A stretch of 64,000 nt of DNA from an uncultured Pseudacidovorax sp. (GTDB lineage: Bacteria > Pseudomonadota > Gammaproteobacteria > Burkholderiales > Burkholderiaceae_C), in NCBI RefSeq assembly GCF_913773995.1, contig NZ_CAJYES010000249.1, positions 34,141-98,140 on the forward strand, read 5' to 3'. The position numbers and the translations under genes were made by a program. Shown one piece after another: positions 1 to 7,635 of this stretch (position 1 is its first letter; each line of letters begins with the position of its first letter). The notes under the pieces were generated by a model, which saw only the letters and a program-made list of their open reading frames with translations, did no database searches and had not been told where the DNA came from.

Positions 1-64
1 GCCAGCCGGTGAGGCCCTGCAACAGCAGCAGGGCCAACATCGTGACGAGCAGCCAGCGCAGCAT
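1..64 (-). CDS. DUF2905-like small membrane protein (5' fragment)
   Basis: Only the first 21 codons lie in the window; the rest runs off the left edge. The visible N-terminus is one hydrophobic helix beginning MLRWLLVTMLALLLLQG, which resembles the start of the short two-helix DUF2905 membrane proteins. The start is an ATG on the reverse strand, about 20 bases downstream of the hisN-like stop, so it is probably the last gene of the same transcript. The family call rests on this short stretch alone and any small inner-membrane protein would fit. Confidence 0.4.
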   Translation of the reverse strand, partial: MLRWLLVTMLALLLLQGLTGW

Positions 65-85
65 CGACGAAGCGGCGCGGCGCGC

Positions 86-847
86 TCAGCCGGCCAGGGC
101 CGCGAGGGCCTGTCGGTGCAGCTCGGGCGTGGCGGCGGCGACCACGCGGCCGTCGGAATGCAGGCCCAGCGGCTGGCCGGCCCAGTCGGTGATCACGCCG
201 CCCGCGGCCTCCACCAAGCCGGCGGGGCCCAGGTAGTCGTAGGGCTGCAGGCCAGCCTCGACCACCAGGTCGATGGTGCCGCCGGCCAGCTGCGCATAGC
301 TGTAGCAGTCGCCACCGAAGCGGCGCATGGCGCACTGGCGGCTCAGGCGGTCGAAGGCCGTCCATTCGTCGACCGAGAAGATGTCGGGCGAGGTGGTGAA
401 GATGCGCGCCTCGGACAGCTGCGTGCAGTCGCGCACGCGCACCGGTTGGCCGTTGCGCAGGGCCACGCCGTCCTGACCCACCCAGCGCTCGCCGAGCACC
501 GGCATGTCGACCAGGCCCAGCACCACGCGCCCGCCCTCCATCGCGCCGATCAGCGTGCCCCACAGGGGTGAGCCGGTGATGAAGCTGCGCGTGCCGTCGA
601 TGGGGTCGAGCACCCACACGCGGGCCGCGTCCAGGTTCTGCTGGCCATGCTCCTCGCCATAGATGCCGTCCTGCGGCAGGGCCTGGCCCAGGATGTCGCG
701 CATGGCCTGCTCGGCCGCGCGGTCGGCCAGCGTGACCGGGCTTTCGTCGGCCTTGGTGATGATGTCCAGCGGCTGGCGGAAATGCGCCATCGACTGGGCG
801 GCGGCGGCATCGGCCAGGGCGTGGGCGGTACGGAGCAGGTCGTTCAT
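86..847 (-). CDS. hisN: Inositol-monophosphatase-family phosphatase, probable histidinol-phosphatase
   Basis: A 253-residue cytoplasmic Mg2+-dependent phosphatase of the IMPase superfamily. The metal-binding signatures are intact: GEEHG near residues 64-68, DPIDGT near 81-86, and the late Asp in PYDYLGP near 213. HisN members of this family remove phosphate from L-histidinol phosphate in histidine biosynthesis. The family also includes inositol-1-phosphatases and CysQ, so the substrate is inferred from the HisN-like overall sequence and not proven. The ATG gives a normal family length; the open frame extends upstream but has no family similarity there. It is followed on the same strand by a small membrane-protein gene. 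Confidence 0.75.
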   Translation of the reverse strand: MNDLLRTAHALADAAAAQSMAHFRQPLDIITKADESPVTLADRAAEQAMRDILGQALPQDGIYGEEHGQQNLDAARVWVLDPIDGTRSFITGSPLWGTLIGAMEGGRVVLGLVDMPVLGERWVGQDGVALRNGQPVRVRDCTQLSEARIFTTSPDIFSVDEWTAFDRLSRQCAMRRFGGDCYSYAQLAGGTIDLVVEAGLQPYDYLGPAGLVEAAGGVITDWAGQPLGLHSDGRVVAAATPELHRQALAALAG

Positions 848-891
848 GGGCGGGCGGGGATGGCGCGGGGCGGTCGGTGAAATGAAGGAAA

Positions 892-2022
892 TCAGAGCGT
901 ATGGCTGCGGTCGCCCTGGCGGAAGCCGACGGCATCCCACGATTCGCTGGCGGCGAAGGCGATCACCTTGAACAGCTCGCCCATCTCGTGCTCGTGGATC
1001 AGGCGGGCAGCCAGGGCTCGCTCGGCCAGCGGGGCGGCCATCATGCGCTCGGCCAGACCGCAGTCGAGCAGGAAGCGCGCCTGGCTGGTGTAGCCCAGCA
1101 CTTCCAGACCGGCATCCTGGCCGGCCAGCGCGACGCCGGTGAAGTCGACATGGGCGGTGATGTCCTTGTCGCCCACGGCCACCAGCGGGTTGTCGTCGGA
1201 GCGGTGGGCCTGGTGGCACATCAGCGTGCCCATGTGGCGCTGCGGGTGGTAGTACTCGGCCTCGGGAAAGCCATAGTCCAGGAAGTAGGCGGCGCCGCGC
1301 TTCAGACGCTCGGCCAGCGTGGCGATGAAGGCGCGGGCCTGCGGATGCACCTCCGTCAAGTAATCCTGAGGACCATCGGGCTCGACGGGCGGGCGCAGGT
1401 CGGTCAATCGGTCATCCCAGCCGAAGCTGCCATCGGACTGCACGACGACGCCGCGCTCCAGCCACTGGCCGCCACGCCGCACCAGCAGCTGGACCGGCAT
1501 GGCGTCCAGCACCTCGTTGCCGACGACCACGCCTTCGATGCCATCGGGCAGTGCATCGACCCAACGCACGCGGCCGGCCCAGGGCGCCAGGCGCTCCTGC
1601 TGGCGGGCGCGCAGGGCGCCCGAGAGGTCGACGATGGTGTAGCGCGAAACGCGCTCGCCCAGGCTTTCCAGCAACTGCGCGGCCAGCGCGCCGCTGCCGG
1701 CACCGAATTCCCAGACCTCGTCGGTACCGGTATGGTCGAAGGCGTCGGCCACGGCCACGGCCAGGCTCTGGCCGAACAGGGGCGACAGCTCGGGCGCCGT
1801 CACGAAGTCGCTGCCCGACTGCGGCAGGTGGCCGAACTTGCGGCTGCCGTGCGCGTAGTAGCCCAGCCCCGGCGCGTAGAGGGCCAGCGCCATGAAGCGG
1901 TCGAACGGCAGCCAGCCACCATCCCGCTCGATGGCGCGCCTCACCAGCGCTGCACAGGCAGAAGTGGCGGAAGAGGCGGTCGGTACACTGGGCGGGGTCG
2001 TCGGGGTGCTCACGGCACCCAT
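892..2022 (-). CDS. MidA/NDUFAF7-family SAM-dependent methyltransferase (COG1565)
   Basis: A 376-residue protein with the COG1565 architecture: an N-terminal segment with LALYAPGLGYYAHGSRKFG, then FVTAPELSPLFG, then the Rossmann glycine motif EFGAGSGALA. Mitochondrial members (NDUFAF7/MidA) methylate an arginine of complex I subunit NDUFS2; bacterial substrates are not established. The chosen ATG leaves a short, low-complexity Ser/Thr/Pro lead of about 20 residues. The gene is divergent from the pteridine reductase with a gap of about 100 bases, so the two probably share a promoter region. Adjacency to pterin genes recurs in related genomes as far as I recall, but no functional link is known. 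Confidence 0.8.
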   Translation of the reverse strand: MGAVSTPTTPPSVPTASSATSACAALVRRAIERDGGWLPFDRFMALALYAPGLGYYAHGSRKFGHLPQSGSDFVTAPELSPLFGQSLAVAVADAFDHTGTDEVWEFGAGSGALAAQLLESLGERVSRYTIVDLSGALRARQQERLAPWAGRVRWVDALPDGIEGVVVGNEVLDAMPVQLLVRRGGQWLERGVVVQSDGSFGWDDRLTDLRPPVEPDGPQDYLTEVHPQARAFIATLAERLKRGAAYFLDYGFPEAEYYHPQRHMGTLMCHQAHRSDDNPLVAVGDKDITAHVDFTGVALAGQDAGLEVLGYTSQARFLLDCGLAERMMAAPLAERALAARLIHEHEMGELFKVIAFAASESWDAVGFRQGDRSHTL

Positions 2023-2118
2023 TCTCCCTGCAACCTCCGGGCGGCCCGGCGCCTGGGGTCCTTGCCCTTTCGCGGCATGCCCGGCCGACCGACCGATGCC
2101 CCCACCGATCACCCAACC

Positions 2119-2895
2119 ATGAGTGCCCTTCCCTCTGCCAGTGAACCGCGTACCGTGCTGGTGACCGGCGCCGGCCGCCGGCTCGGCCGCGAGATCGCCC
2201 TGGCGCTGGCGGCGGGCGGCTGGCAGGTGGCGGTGCACTACCGCAGCTCGCGCGACGAGGCCCAGACCACCGCCGCCGATTGCGCCCGGCTGTCGGGCCG
2301 CGCCGCGATCATCAGCGCCGAGCTGGAGGACGAAGCCGCCGTGCGCGCCATGGTGCCGCAGGTGGTGGCCGAGTTCGGCCGGCTGGACGCCGTGGTGCAC
2401 AGCGCCTCGCGCTTCGAGCACGACGACGCAAGCAGCTTCGGCTACGCCGCCATGGAGGCCCATCTGCGCAGCAATACCGGCGCCGCCATCCTGCTGGCCC
2501 AGGCGCTGCGTCAGCACCTGGACGAGCGCGACGGCCACGGCGCCGTGGTCCATCTGCTGGACCAGAAGCTGTGGAACCCGAATCCCGACTTCCTGAGCTA
2601 CACGCTGTCGAAGGCGGCGCTGGAAGCCGCCACGCCGCTGCTGGCGCTGGCGCTGGCACCGCGGGTGCGCGTCGTCGGCGTGGCGCCGGGCCTCACGCTC
2701 ACCAGCCACATGCTGAGCGACGAGCGCTTCGAACAACTGCACCGCCTCTCGCCGCTGGGCCGCTCCTCCACGCCACAGGACGTGGCGGCCACGGTGCGCT
2801 TCGCGCTCGAGAACAACTCGATGACCGGCACGACCCTGCTGGTCGATGGCGGCCAGCACCTGATGCGCTTCGACCGCGACTTTTCATTGATGTGA
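2119..2895 (+). CDS. folM: Pteridine reductase / FolM-like short-chain dehydrogenase
   Basis: A 258-residue SDR. The cofactor motif reads TGAGRRLG, the TGx3RxG version characteristic of pteridine reductases (PTR1/FolM) rather than the usual TGx3GxG. The catalytic Ser position is Asp (LLDQ, about residue 153) ahead of YTLSK, again as in PTR1/FolM. Such enzymes reduce dihydrobiopterin, dihydromonapterin or dihydrofolate with NADPH. folB follows about 160 bases downstream, which supports a pterin role. An ATG at 2119 was chosen because the Rossmann strand begins 11 residues later; the open frame upstream is unrelated. Whether the physiological product is tetrahydromonapterin (for phenylalanine hydroxylase) or tetrahydrofolate cannot be read from sequence. 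Confidence 0.8.
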   Translation: MSALPSASEPRTVLVTGAGRRLGREIALALAAGGWQVAVHYRSSRDEAQTTAADCARLSGRAAIISAELEDEAAVRAMVPQVVAEFGRLDAVVHSASRFEHDDASSFGYAAMEAHLRSNTGAAILLAQALRQHLDERDGHGAVVHLLDQKLWNPNPDFLSYTLSKAALEAATPLLALALAPRVRVVGVAPGLTLTSHMLSDERFEQLHRLSPLGRSSTPQDVAATVRFALENNSMTGTTLLVDGGQHLMRFDRDFSLM

Positions 2896-3015
2896 AACAC
2901 CCCCAGGCTCCGCGCTTCGCGCTGCGCCTCCCCCCTCCAGGGGGCGCATCCAGCGGCCCGGCAAAGCCGGTTCCGCGGATGCCCACGCGTGGCCTGCTCC
3001 GCGGCCCTCTGCATC
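2896..3015 (+). repeat. Comamonadaceae-type GC-rich intergenic repeat
   Basis: The spacer between folM and folB contains CCCCAGGCTCCGCGCTTCG, then a perfect CCCCCTCCAGGGGG hairpin (about 2931-2944), then GGCCCGGCAAAGCCGG and CCGCGG. I recognise this ordered mosaic as a dispersed extragenic element common in Acidovorax, Variovorax and Delftia relatives. Only one copy is seen in this window. No coding potential. The name and boundaries are from memory and approximate. Confidence 0.55.
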
Positions 3016-3055
3016 CCGCAGGCGCATCGGCCGCCGACTCTCTTCACGACATGCC

Positions 3056-3442
3056 ATGAATGTCCAGCCTACTTCTCCCCTCCTCGGCCAGCAGCGCCTG
3101 ACGCTCACGGGCCTGCGCTTCGATGCCAACCTGGGCATCCTCGACAGCGAGAAGACCGCGCCCCAGCCGATCCGCGTCGATGCCGAGCTCAACCTGGGGC
3201 CGCAGCCGCTGGCACCGCAGGACGACGACATCTTCCATGTGCTCGACTACCGCAAGGTGCGCAAGATCATCATCGACGAGTGCACCGCGCACCATGTGAA
3301 CCTGCTGGAAAGTCTGATCGGCCAGGTCGCCGGCCGGCTGATGCAGCTGCCCGGCGTGCTGGGCGTGCGCGTGAAGATCGCCAAGCTGGAAATCTTCGAC
3401 GACTGCGAAGTCGCGATTCAAGTCGAGACCGGCCAGTGGTGA
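3056..3442 (+). CDS. folB: Dihydroneopterin aldolase
   Basis: A 128-residue enzyme of folate biosynthesis that cleaves 7,8-dihydroneopterin to 6-hydroxymethyl-7,8-dihydropterin and glycolaldehyde. The FolB fold is visible as LTLTGLRFDANLGILDSEK near the N-terminus, the conserved Tyr in VLDYRKV, and the NLLESLIGQVAGRLM helix carrying the Glu. Length matches the family. It lies behind the pteridine reductase on the same strand, separated by a repeat-bearing spacer. The following gene converges, so the transcript probably ends within the 37-base gap; no clear hairpin is visible there. Confidence 0.9.
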   Translation: MNVQPTSPLLGQQRLTLTGLRFDANLGILDSEKTAPQPIRVDAELNLGPQPLAPQDDDIFHVLDYRKVRKIIIDECTAHHVNLLESLIGQVAGRLMQLPGVLGVRVKIAKLEIFDDCEVAIQVETGQW

Positions 3443-3479
3443 GCGCTGGCGAGGCCCGTCGAGTCGGATTGCATCGTGC

Positions 3480-4469
3480 TCATTCGGGTTGGATCCCGGC
3501 ACGCTTGGCGAGCGTGCCGTAGAGGCCGATGTCCCGGTGGAGGAGCTCCGCCAGCTGACGCGGCTCGCCGCCCACCGGCACCAGACCCTGCTGCGCCAGC
3601 ACCTGGCGCATGCCCGGATCGTCGAGCGCCGCACGCACGTTGGCATTCACGGCCCGGATGACGGCGTCCGTGGTTCCGCGCGGCGCAAAGAGGCCGTACC
3701 ACAGCGTCATCTCCAGGCCGGCCAGACCGCTCTCGGCGAAGGTGGGAACGTTCGGGAAATCAGCGCTGCGGCGCTTGGCCGCGAATGCCAGGGCCCTCAG
3801 GCGACCCGCCTGCAGCTGGGGCCCGACGCTGGGCGCCGAGCCGATCAGGAACTGCACGTCTCCCGCCATCAGTGCGGTGACGGCCTCTCCCGCGCCTTTG
3901 TAGGGAATGTGGACGGCCTGCACGCCAGCGACATTGAGGAAGTTCTCTGCTGCCAGGTGAAAGGCATTGCCCACACCCGGAGAGGCATAGGCCAGCTTGG
4001 CGCCCGGCCGTCTGGCCGCCGCGATGAAGTCGGCCAGCGTCCTGGCAGGGTTGGCCGCATTGACGACGAGCAGCATGCCCTCGGCCGCACAGACCTCCAC
4101 CACCGGGCGCAGGTCGCGCTCCGTATCGAAGGGAAGCTTCTTGTAGATGCTGGGATTGATGGCCAGGGAAGGACCATGCAGGAGCAAGGTGTGGCCATCC
4201 GGCGGCGCCTTGGCCACGATGTCGGCGCCGATGTTGCCGTTGGCACCCGCGCGGTTCTCGACGATGAAGGTGTTTCCGGTGCGCTGGCCCAGCACGTTGG
4301 CCAGCAGGCGGGCCACGATGTCGGGCGCACCGCCCGTGCCGAAGGGCACGATGATCCGTGTCACCCTGCTGTCGCGCTCCTGCGCCAGTACCGGCGGCAC
4401 GCCACCCAGGCAGGCTGCGGCGGCCAGTGTGGCAAGGAAGGATTTTCTTGTGATTCCAGAGTCGGACAT
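3480..4469 (-). CDS. Bug-family tripartite tricarboxylate transporter (TctC) substrate-binding protein
   Basis: A 329-residue periplasmic solute receptor. A Sec-type signal peptide (TRKSFLATLAAAACLGGVPP, cleavage after VLA-Q near residue 31) is followed by RIIVPFGTGGAPDIVAR, the typical first strand and carboxylate-binding loop of Bug receptors, with IVENRAGANGNIGADIVAKA after it. Bug proteins bind small carboxylates, and Comamonadaceae and Bordetella encode dozens, often without adjacent TctA/TctB permease genes, as here. The ATG has a TTGGAGAC ribosome-binding site. It is the last gene of a three-gene operon with two alpha/beta hydrolases, so its ligand is probably an acid handled by them. 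Confidence 0.85.
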   Translation of the reverse strand: MSDSGITRKSFLATLAAAACLGGVPPVLAQERDSRVTRIIVPFGTGGAPDIVARLLANVLGQRTGNTFIVENRAGANGNIGADIVAKAPPDGHTLLLHGPSLAINPSIYKKLPFDTERDLRPVVEVCAAEGMLLVVNAANPARTLADFIAAARRPGAKLAYASPGVGNAFHLAAENFLNVAGVQAVHIPYKGAGEAVTALMAGDVQFLIGSAPSVGPQLQAGRLRALAFAAKRRSADFPNVPTFAESGLAGLEMTLWYGLFAPRGTTDAVIRAVNANVRAALDDPGMRQVLAQQGLVPVGGEPRQLAELLHRDIGLYGTLAKRAGIQPE

Positions 4470-4533
4470 GGTGTCTCCAAGGTAGGGCCCGCGCTGTCTG
4501 GCCGGCCTCTTTCTGAGCCCGAGGGCTTCTGCT

Positions 4534-5304
4534 TCAGGGTTGCAGGAAGGCGTCCACCGTCTCGGTGAACGTCGCAGCCTGCTCGACATGACTCATGTGC
4601 GCGGCGTCGGCCATCAACCGGAACTCGGCATGCTGGATGCACGCGGCCAGCGCCTGCGAGACCGCCGGGTTGACCGCCATGTCCTGTTGACCTGCGATCA
4701 CCAGCGTCGGCATCTCCAGCCGCCCCAGCGAGGCGATATGGTCCAGGCCGCAGATGGCATGGACCGCCGTGGTGTATCCCGTCACGGAGGTGTCGGCGAC
4801 CATGCGGCCGATCCAATCGGTGGTCGCGGGCGCACGGGCCAGGAAGTCCGGCGTGAACCACCGTTCCAGGGTCGGACGGACCTGCTGCGCCATGCCGCCG
4901 GCCTGTGCGTCCGCCACCCGCTGCTGCCAGACGGCCCTCACCGGCGCCGGCGTCACCGCGCCGCAATGCGCGAGCACCAGTCGTCGGATGCAGGAGGGCG
5001 CCGCGAGCGCCATGGCCTGGGCCACCATGCCGCCGAACGACAGGCCTGCGAGGGAAAACTCCCGCAGTCCGAGGGGCTCGAGCGCGAGCAGGACCGCGGC
5101 CGCGTAGTCATGCAACGCCGCCCCGGGTGGCAGGGCCGCAGAGCGGCCATGGCCGGGCAGATCCGGAACGATGACGCGGAAGCGACGCGCCAGCACGGGA
5201 ATCTGCAGGCGCCATGCCTCCGCGCGGGTCGCGATGGGATGCAGCAGAACGACGGCTGGCGCGGACTCGGCACCGAAGAGGTCCAGGTGCAGCGGCCAGC
5301 TCAT
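4534..5304 (-). CDS. Alpha/beta hydrolase, 3-oxoadipate enol-lactonase-like
   Basis: A 256-residue alpha/beta hydrolase. The oxyanion-hole strand reads VVLLHPIATRAEAW, the nucleophile elbow is LSFGG (GLSFGGMVAQ, about residues 95-104), the acid lies in AGQQDMAVNP, and the catalytic His in DAAHMSHVEQ near the C-terminus. The overall pattern is closest to the PcaD (3-oxoadipate enol-lactonase) type of ester and lactone hydrolases, but substrate assignment is not justified. Its ATG overlaps the stop of the upstream hydrolase (ATGA), showing translational coupling, and the Bug receptor gene follows about 65 bases later. Confidence 0.75.
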   Translation of the reverse strand: MSWPLHLDLFGAESAPAVVLLHPIATRAEAWRLQIPVLARRFRVIVPDLPGHGRSAALPPGAALHDYAAAVLLALEPLGLREFSLAGLSFGGMVAQAMALAAPSCIRRLVLAHCGAVTPAPVRAVWQQRVADAQAGGMAQQVRPTLERWFTPDFLARAPATTDWIGRMVADTSVTGYTTAVHAICGLDHIASLGRLEMPTLVIAGQQDMAVNPAVSQALAACIQHAEFRLMADAAHMSHVEQAATFTETVDAFLQP

Positions 5305-6458
5305 GCTGGAACTCCCAGCTGTCCCGCCAGCCAGGCAACGATGGTGGGCAAGGTCTGCGGCGTCAGGCCCATGTGCCCGCCCGGGAACAGCCGCACATGC
5401 TTGGGATTGCCGTGTTCGGTCAGCAAGTGCAGATCGGCGATCGGGCACTGCTTGTCCTCGCGCCCGTTGACCAGCAGCAGCGGCGCGCTGCGGCGGTCGA
5501 GCAGTCCCTGGTCGAGCAGGGAAAGACGCTTGAAGAAGGCCAGGTATTCCTCGTCGTTGCGGGCGCCCAGCATGCGGCAGCGTGTCTCCACCAGTCCCAT
5601 CAGGTAGCTGTCGGGATAGCGGGACGCGCCGATCCATTCAGGCTGGAACATGTAGTGCGCGCCACCGCCCCAGTTCACTGCGCCCCGCAGCCGGTCGGGG
5701 TAGAGCAGTGCAAGTTTGGTGGCCCAGTAGCCGCCGAACGAACGGCCCAGGCAGGCCAGGCGCTCGCCGTCGAGATCGGACTGCGTGTCGATCCAGTCGA
5801 ACACCGTGGTGAACTGCCTTTCGGCGTCCTGCACACCCTTGACCGGGGACTCCCCCGTGCCCGCGTTGTCCATCGCGACCGTCGCGATGCCCAGCGCCAG
5901 CAGGGCATCGCAGGCCTGGGTCATCTGCTCCTTCCAGGCATCGACGCCGCCCCACATGACCACGACGGGAGGACGTTCGACATTCGCGGGCTTGCGCAGC
6001 AGGGCGGTGATCGAGTCCCCCTCGCCCTCCCGGCCAGCGAACGGAATGCGCACCACCTGCACCGGCAGCGTCCAGAGCCGGGCGGCTCTCAGGTAGGTTT
6101 CCCGCTCGAGTTCGGCGCAGCGCAGCTTGGCCGGATGATCCGGGCAGGGGAAGCGGCCCATGAAGTAGAGACCGCTCGCCTTCATGAACAGCTTGCAGGC
6201 CTCGTCCAGGGCGCCCGCCTGCTCGGCCTTTTCCGCGGAGGCGCTGCAGGCGTCGCCGGCCTCGCGCCAATGCGCGGCCCACTGGGCGCCGTCGAGTCCC
6301 GGGAGGCGGTCGATCAGGTCGATGCCCTCGTGCGGATCCAGCGCATTCATCGGGTGGGTGCGAGAGCGCAGCCTCGTCTTCATCCAGACACGCGCCTCGG
6401 CGAGCGTCTTGGGGCGTCCCTGGACATCGCCATCCGGCGTCTGCTGGGCATCCTGCAT
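5301..6458 (-). CDS. Alpha/beta hydrolase of the FrsA / large dienelactone-hydrolase-like type
   Basis: A 385-residue hydrolase with an N-terminal helical cap region of about 140 residues (including LFMKASGLYFMGRFPCPDHP), then the core: VVVMWGGVDAWKEQ (oxyanion region), AMDNAGTGES, the nucleophile elbow LGRSFGGYWA, the acid loop NGREDKQCP and the His in PGGHMG. This arrangement resembles 2,6-dihydroxy-pseudo-oxynicotine hydrolase and FrsA-like C-C or ester hydrolases. It is the first gene of a three-gene operon (hydrolase-hydrolase-Bug receptor), divergent from a LysR gene with an operator-like inverted repeat between them. The specific substrate is unknown. Confidence 0.7.
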   Translation of the reverse strand: MQDAQQTPDGDVQGRPKTLAEARVWMKTRLRSRTHPMNALDPHEGIDLIDRLPGLDGAQWAAHWREAGDACSASAEKAEQAGALDEACKLFMKASGLYFMGRFPCPDHPAKLRCAELERETYLRAARLWTLPVQVVRIPFAGREGEGDSITALLRKPANVERPPVVVMWGGVDAWKEQMTQACDALLALGIATVAMDNAGTGESPVKGVQDAERQFTTVFDWIDTQSDLDGERLACLGRSFGGYWATKLALLYPDRLRGAVNWGGGAHYMFQPEWIGASRYPDSYLMGLVETRCRMLGARNDEEYLAFFKRLSLLDQGLLDRRSAPLLLVNGREDKQCPIADLHLLTEHGNPKHVRLFPGGHMGLTPQTLPTIVAWLAGQLGVPA

Positions 6459-6539
6459 GGGGTCTCCTGTTCAATCGGCGTTGTTCGCAACGGGACTGTG
6501 CCAGCGGGCGCCCATAAACAAAAACTGTTCTTGTGGATT

Positions 6540-6566
6540 CAAACTATTTGTCTGACCTATAGTTTG
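6540..6566. promoter_or_regulatory. LysR-type operator: perfect inverted repeat in a divergent promoter
   Basis: CAAACTAT (6540-6547) and ATAGTTTG (6559-6566) form a perfect 8-base inverted repeat with an 11-base spacer, fitting the T-N11-A logic of LysR recognition. It ends three bases before the regulator's ATG. The left arm overlaps a possible -35 (TTGAAT, reverse strand at 6537-6542) for the hydrolase operon, and the right arm overlaps a TATAGT that could be the regulator's own -10. Autorepression plus control of the operon is the natural reading. Confidence 0.7.
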
Positions 6567-6569
6567 CGG

Positions 6570-7502
6570 ATGCGCGTCAACCGGCTGGATCTCAATCTCC
6601 TTGCATGTCTGGACGCGTTGCTGGCGCACCGCAACGTCAGCCGGGCGGCCAAGCAGATGCACCTGAGCCAGCCTGCGACCAGTGCCGCGCTGGCAAGGCT
6701 GCGGGACTACTTCCAGGACCCATTGCTGCTGCGGGAAGGGCGGCATTACGCGCTGACGCCGTTTGCGGAATCCCTGATCGATCCTGTGCGGGACATCTTG
6801 TCGCGCGCCCAGGCGCTGACGCAGCTGCGGCCCGAGACGGACCCGCTGCGCATGGAGCGGAACATCACGATCGTGGCGTCGGACTATGTGTTCAGTACCG
6901 TCCTGGTGCCGCTGTTCCGGATGGCCGAGACGACCGCGCCTCGGCTCACGTTCGCGGTCCGGCCGGTCTCGGGATACGACTCGCCCGAACTGGAGAACCA
7001 GCATGTCGACCTGGTGCTGCTGGGCGCCTCCGCCGTCGCCAGCCATCACCCCAGCGAGCTGCTGCTCTCGGACTCGTTCTGCTGCATCGCGTGGGCCGAG
7101 AACCCCCTGATCGGCCGGACCCTTTCGCTCAAGGCCTTCCAGAAGATGGGGCACGTCGTGCCGCTCCTCGGCGACGGCCGATTGCCGACCCTGGATCAGG
7201 TCGCTTATGAGATGCAGGGCGTCGTGCGGCGCATCGCGATGCGCGTCCCGACCTTTTCGGCCGTGGCGGAATGCGTGGTCGGGACTTCGCACATCGCCAC
7301 CATTCCGAAATCCTTCGCCAAGAGCTTGTTGAAGACGCTGCCGCTGCGGCTGATGACCTGCCCGATCCACATCCCGCCCGTGCGCATCGCGATGCAGTGG
7401 CACCGGCACCAGGTGGACGACCCGGTGCTGCGCTGGGTGAGGCGCAACCTGCAGGATGTGGCGGTACAGCAGGGATTCCTCCGCCCTCACTCTCCGTCGT
7501 GA
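6570..7502 (+). CDS. LysR-family transcriptional regulator (NodD/NahR-like)
   Basis: A 310-residue LTTR. The N-terminal winged HTH is clear: [20 protein letters not shown] followed by [20 protein letters not shown], residues about 5-50. The effector domain follows. The [11 protein letters not shown] start and the total length fit the NodD/NahR/LinR subgroup that regulates catabolic genes. It is transcribed divergently from the hydrolase/Bug-receptor operon with an inverted repeat between, so it is the likely local regulator, with an aromatic or carboxylic inducer inferred only from context. The ATG at 6570 is fixed by the domain start; if TATAGT at 6558 is the -10, the message would be nearly leaderless. 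Confidence 0.85.
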   Translation: MRVNRLDLNLLACLDALLAHRNVSRAAKQMHLSQPATSAALARLRDYFQDPLLLREGRHYALTPFAESLIDPVRDILSRAQALTQLRPETDPLRMERNITIVASDYVFSTVLVPLFRMAETTAPRLTFAVRPVSGYDSPELENQHVDLVLLGASAVASHHPSELLLSDSFCCIAWAENPLIGRTLSLKAFQKMGHVVPLLGDGRLPTLDQVAYEMQGVVRRIAMRVPTFSAVAECVVGTSHIATIPKSFAKSLLKTLPLRLMTCPIHIPPVRIAMQWHRHQVDDPVLRWVRRNLQDVAVQQGFLRPHSPS

Positions 7503-7635
7503 ACAGCGCGGGCGTGGTCGCGCAGAAATCTTCCGCGATAGTCCGCGCCCGAGGCATCCCTGCGCACCCCGTTTCACGGCACCGAAGGCCCGCGCGGTCC
7601 ATGAGGATGTGGCGTCCCGGGCAAAATCGCGCCCC

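Noticed and set aside
4540..5607. 355-codon forward frame opposite the two hydrolase genes
   Set aside because: Shadow of the reverse-strand hydrolases, which carry complete catalytic triads.
7503..7635. Attachment site or IS remnant at the edge of the hydrolase cassette
   Set aside because: No direct repeats shared with 3443-3479, no tRNA end and no transposase fragments are visible.
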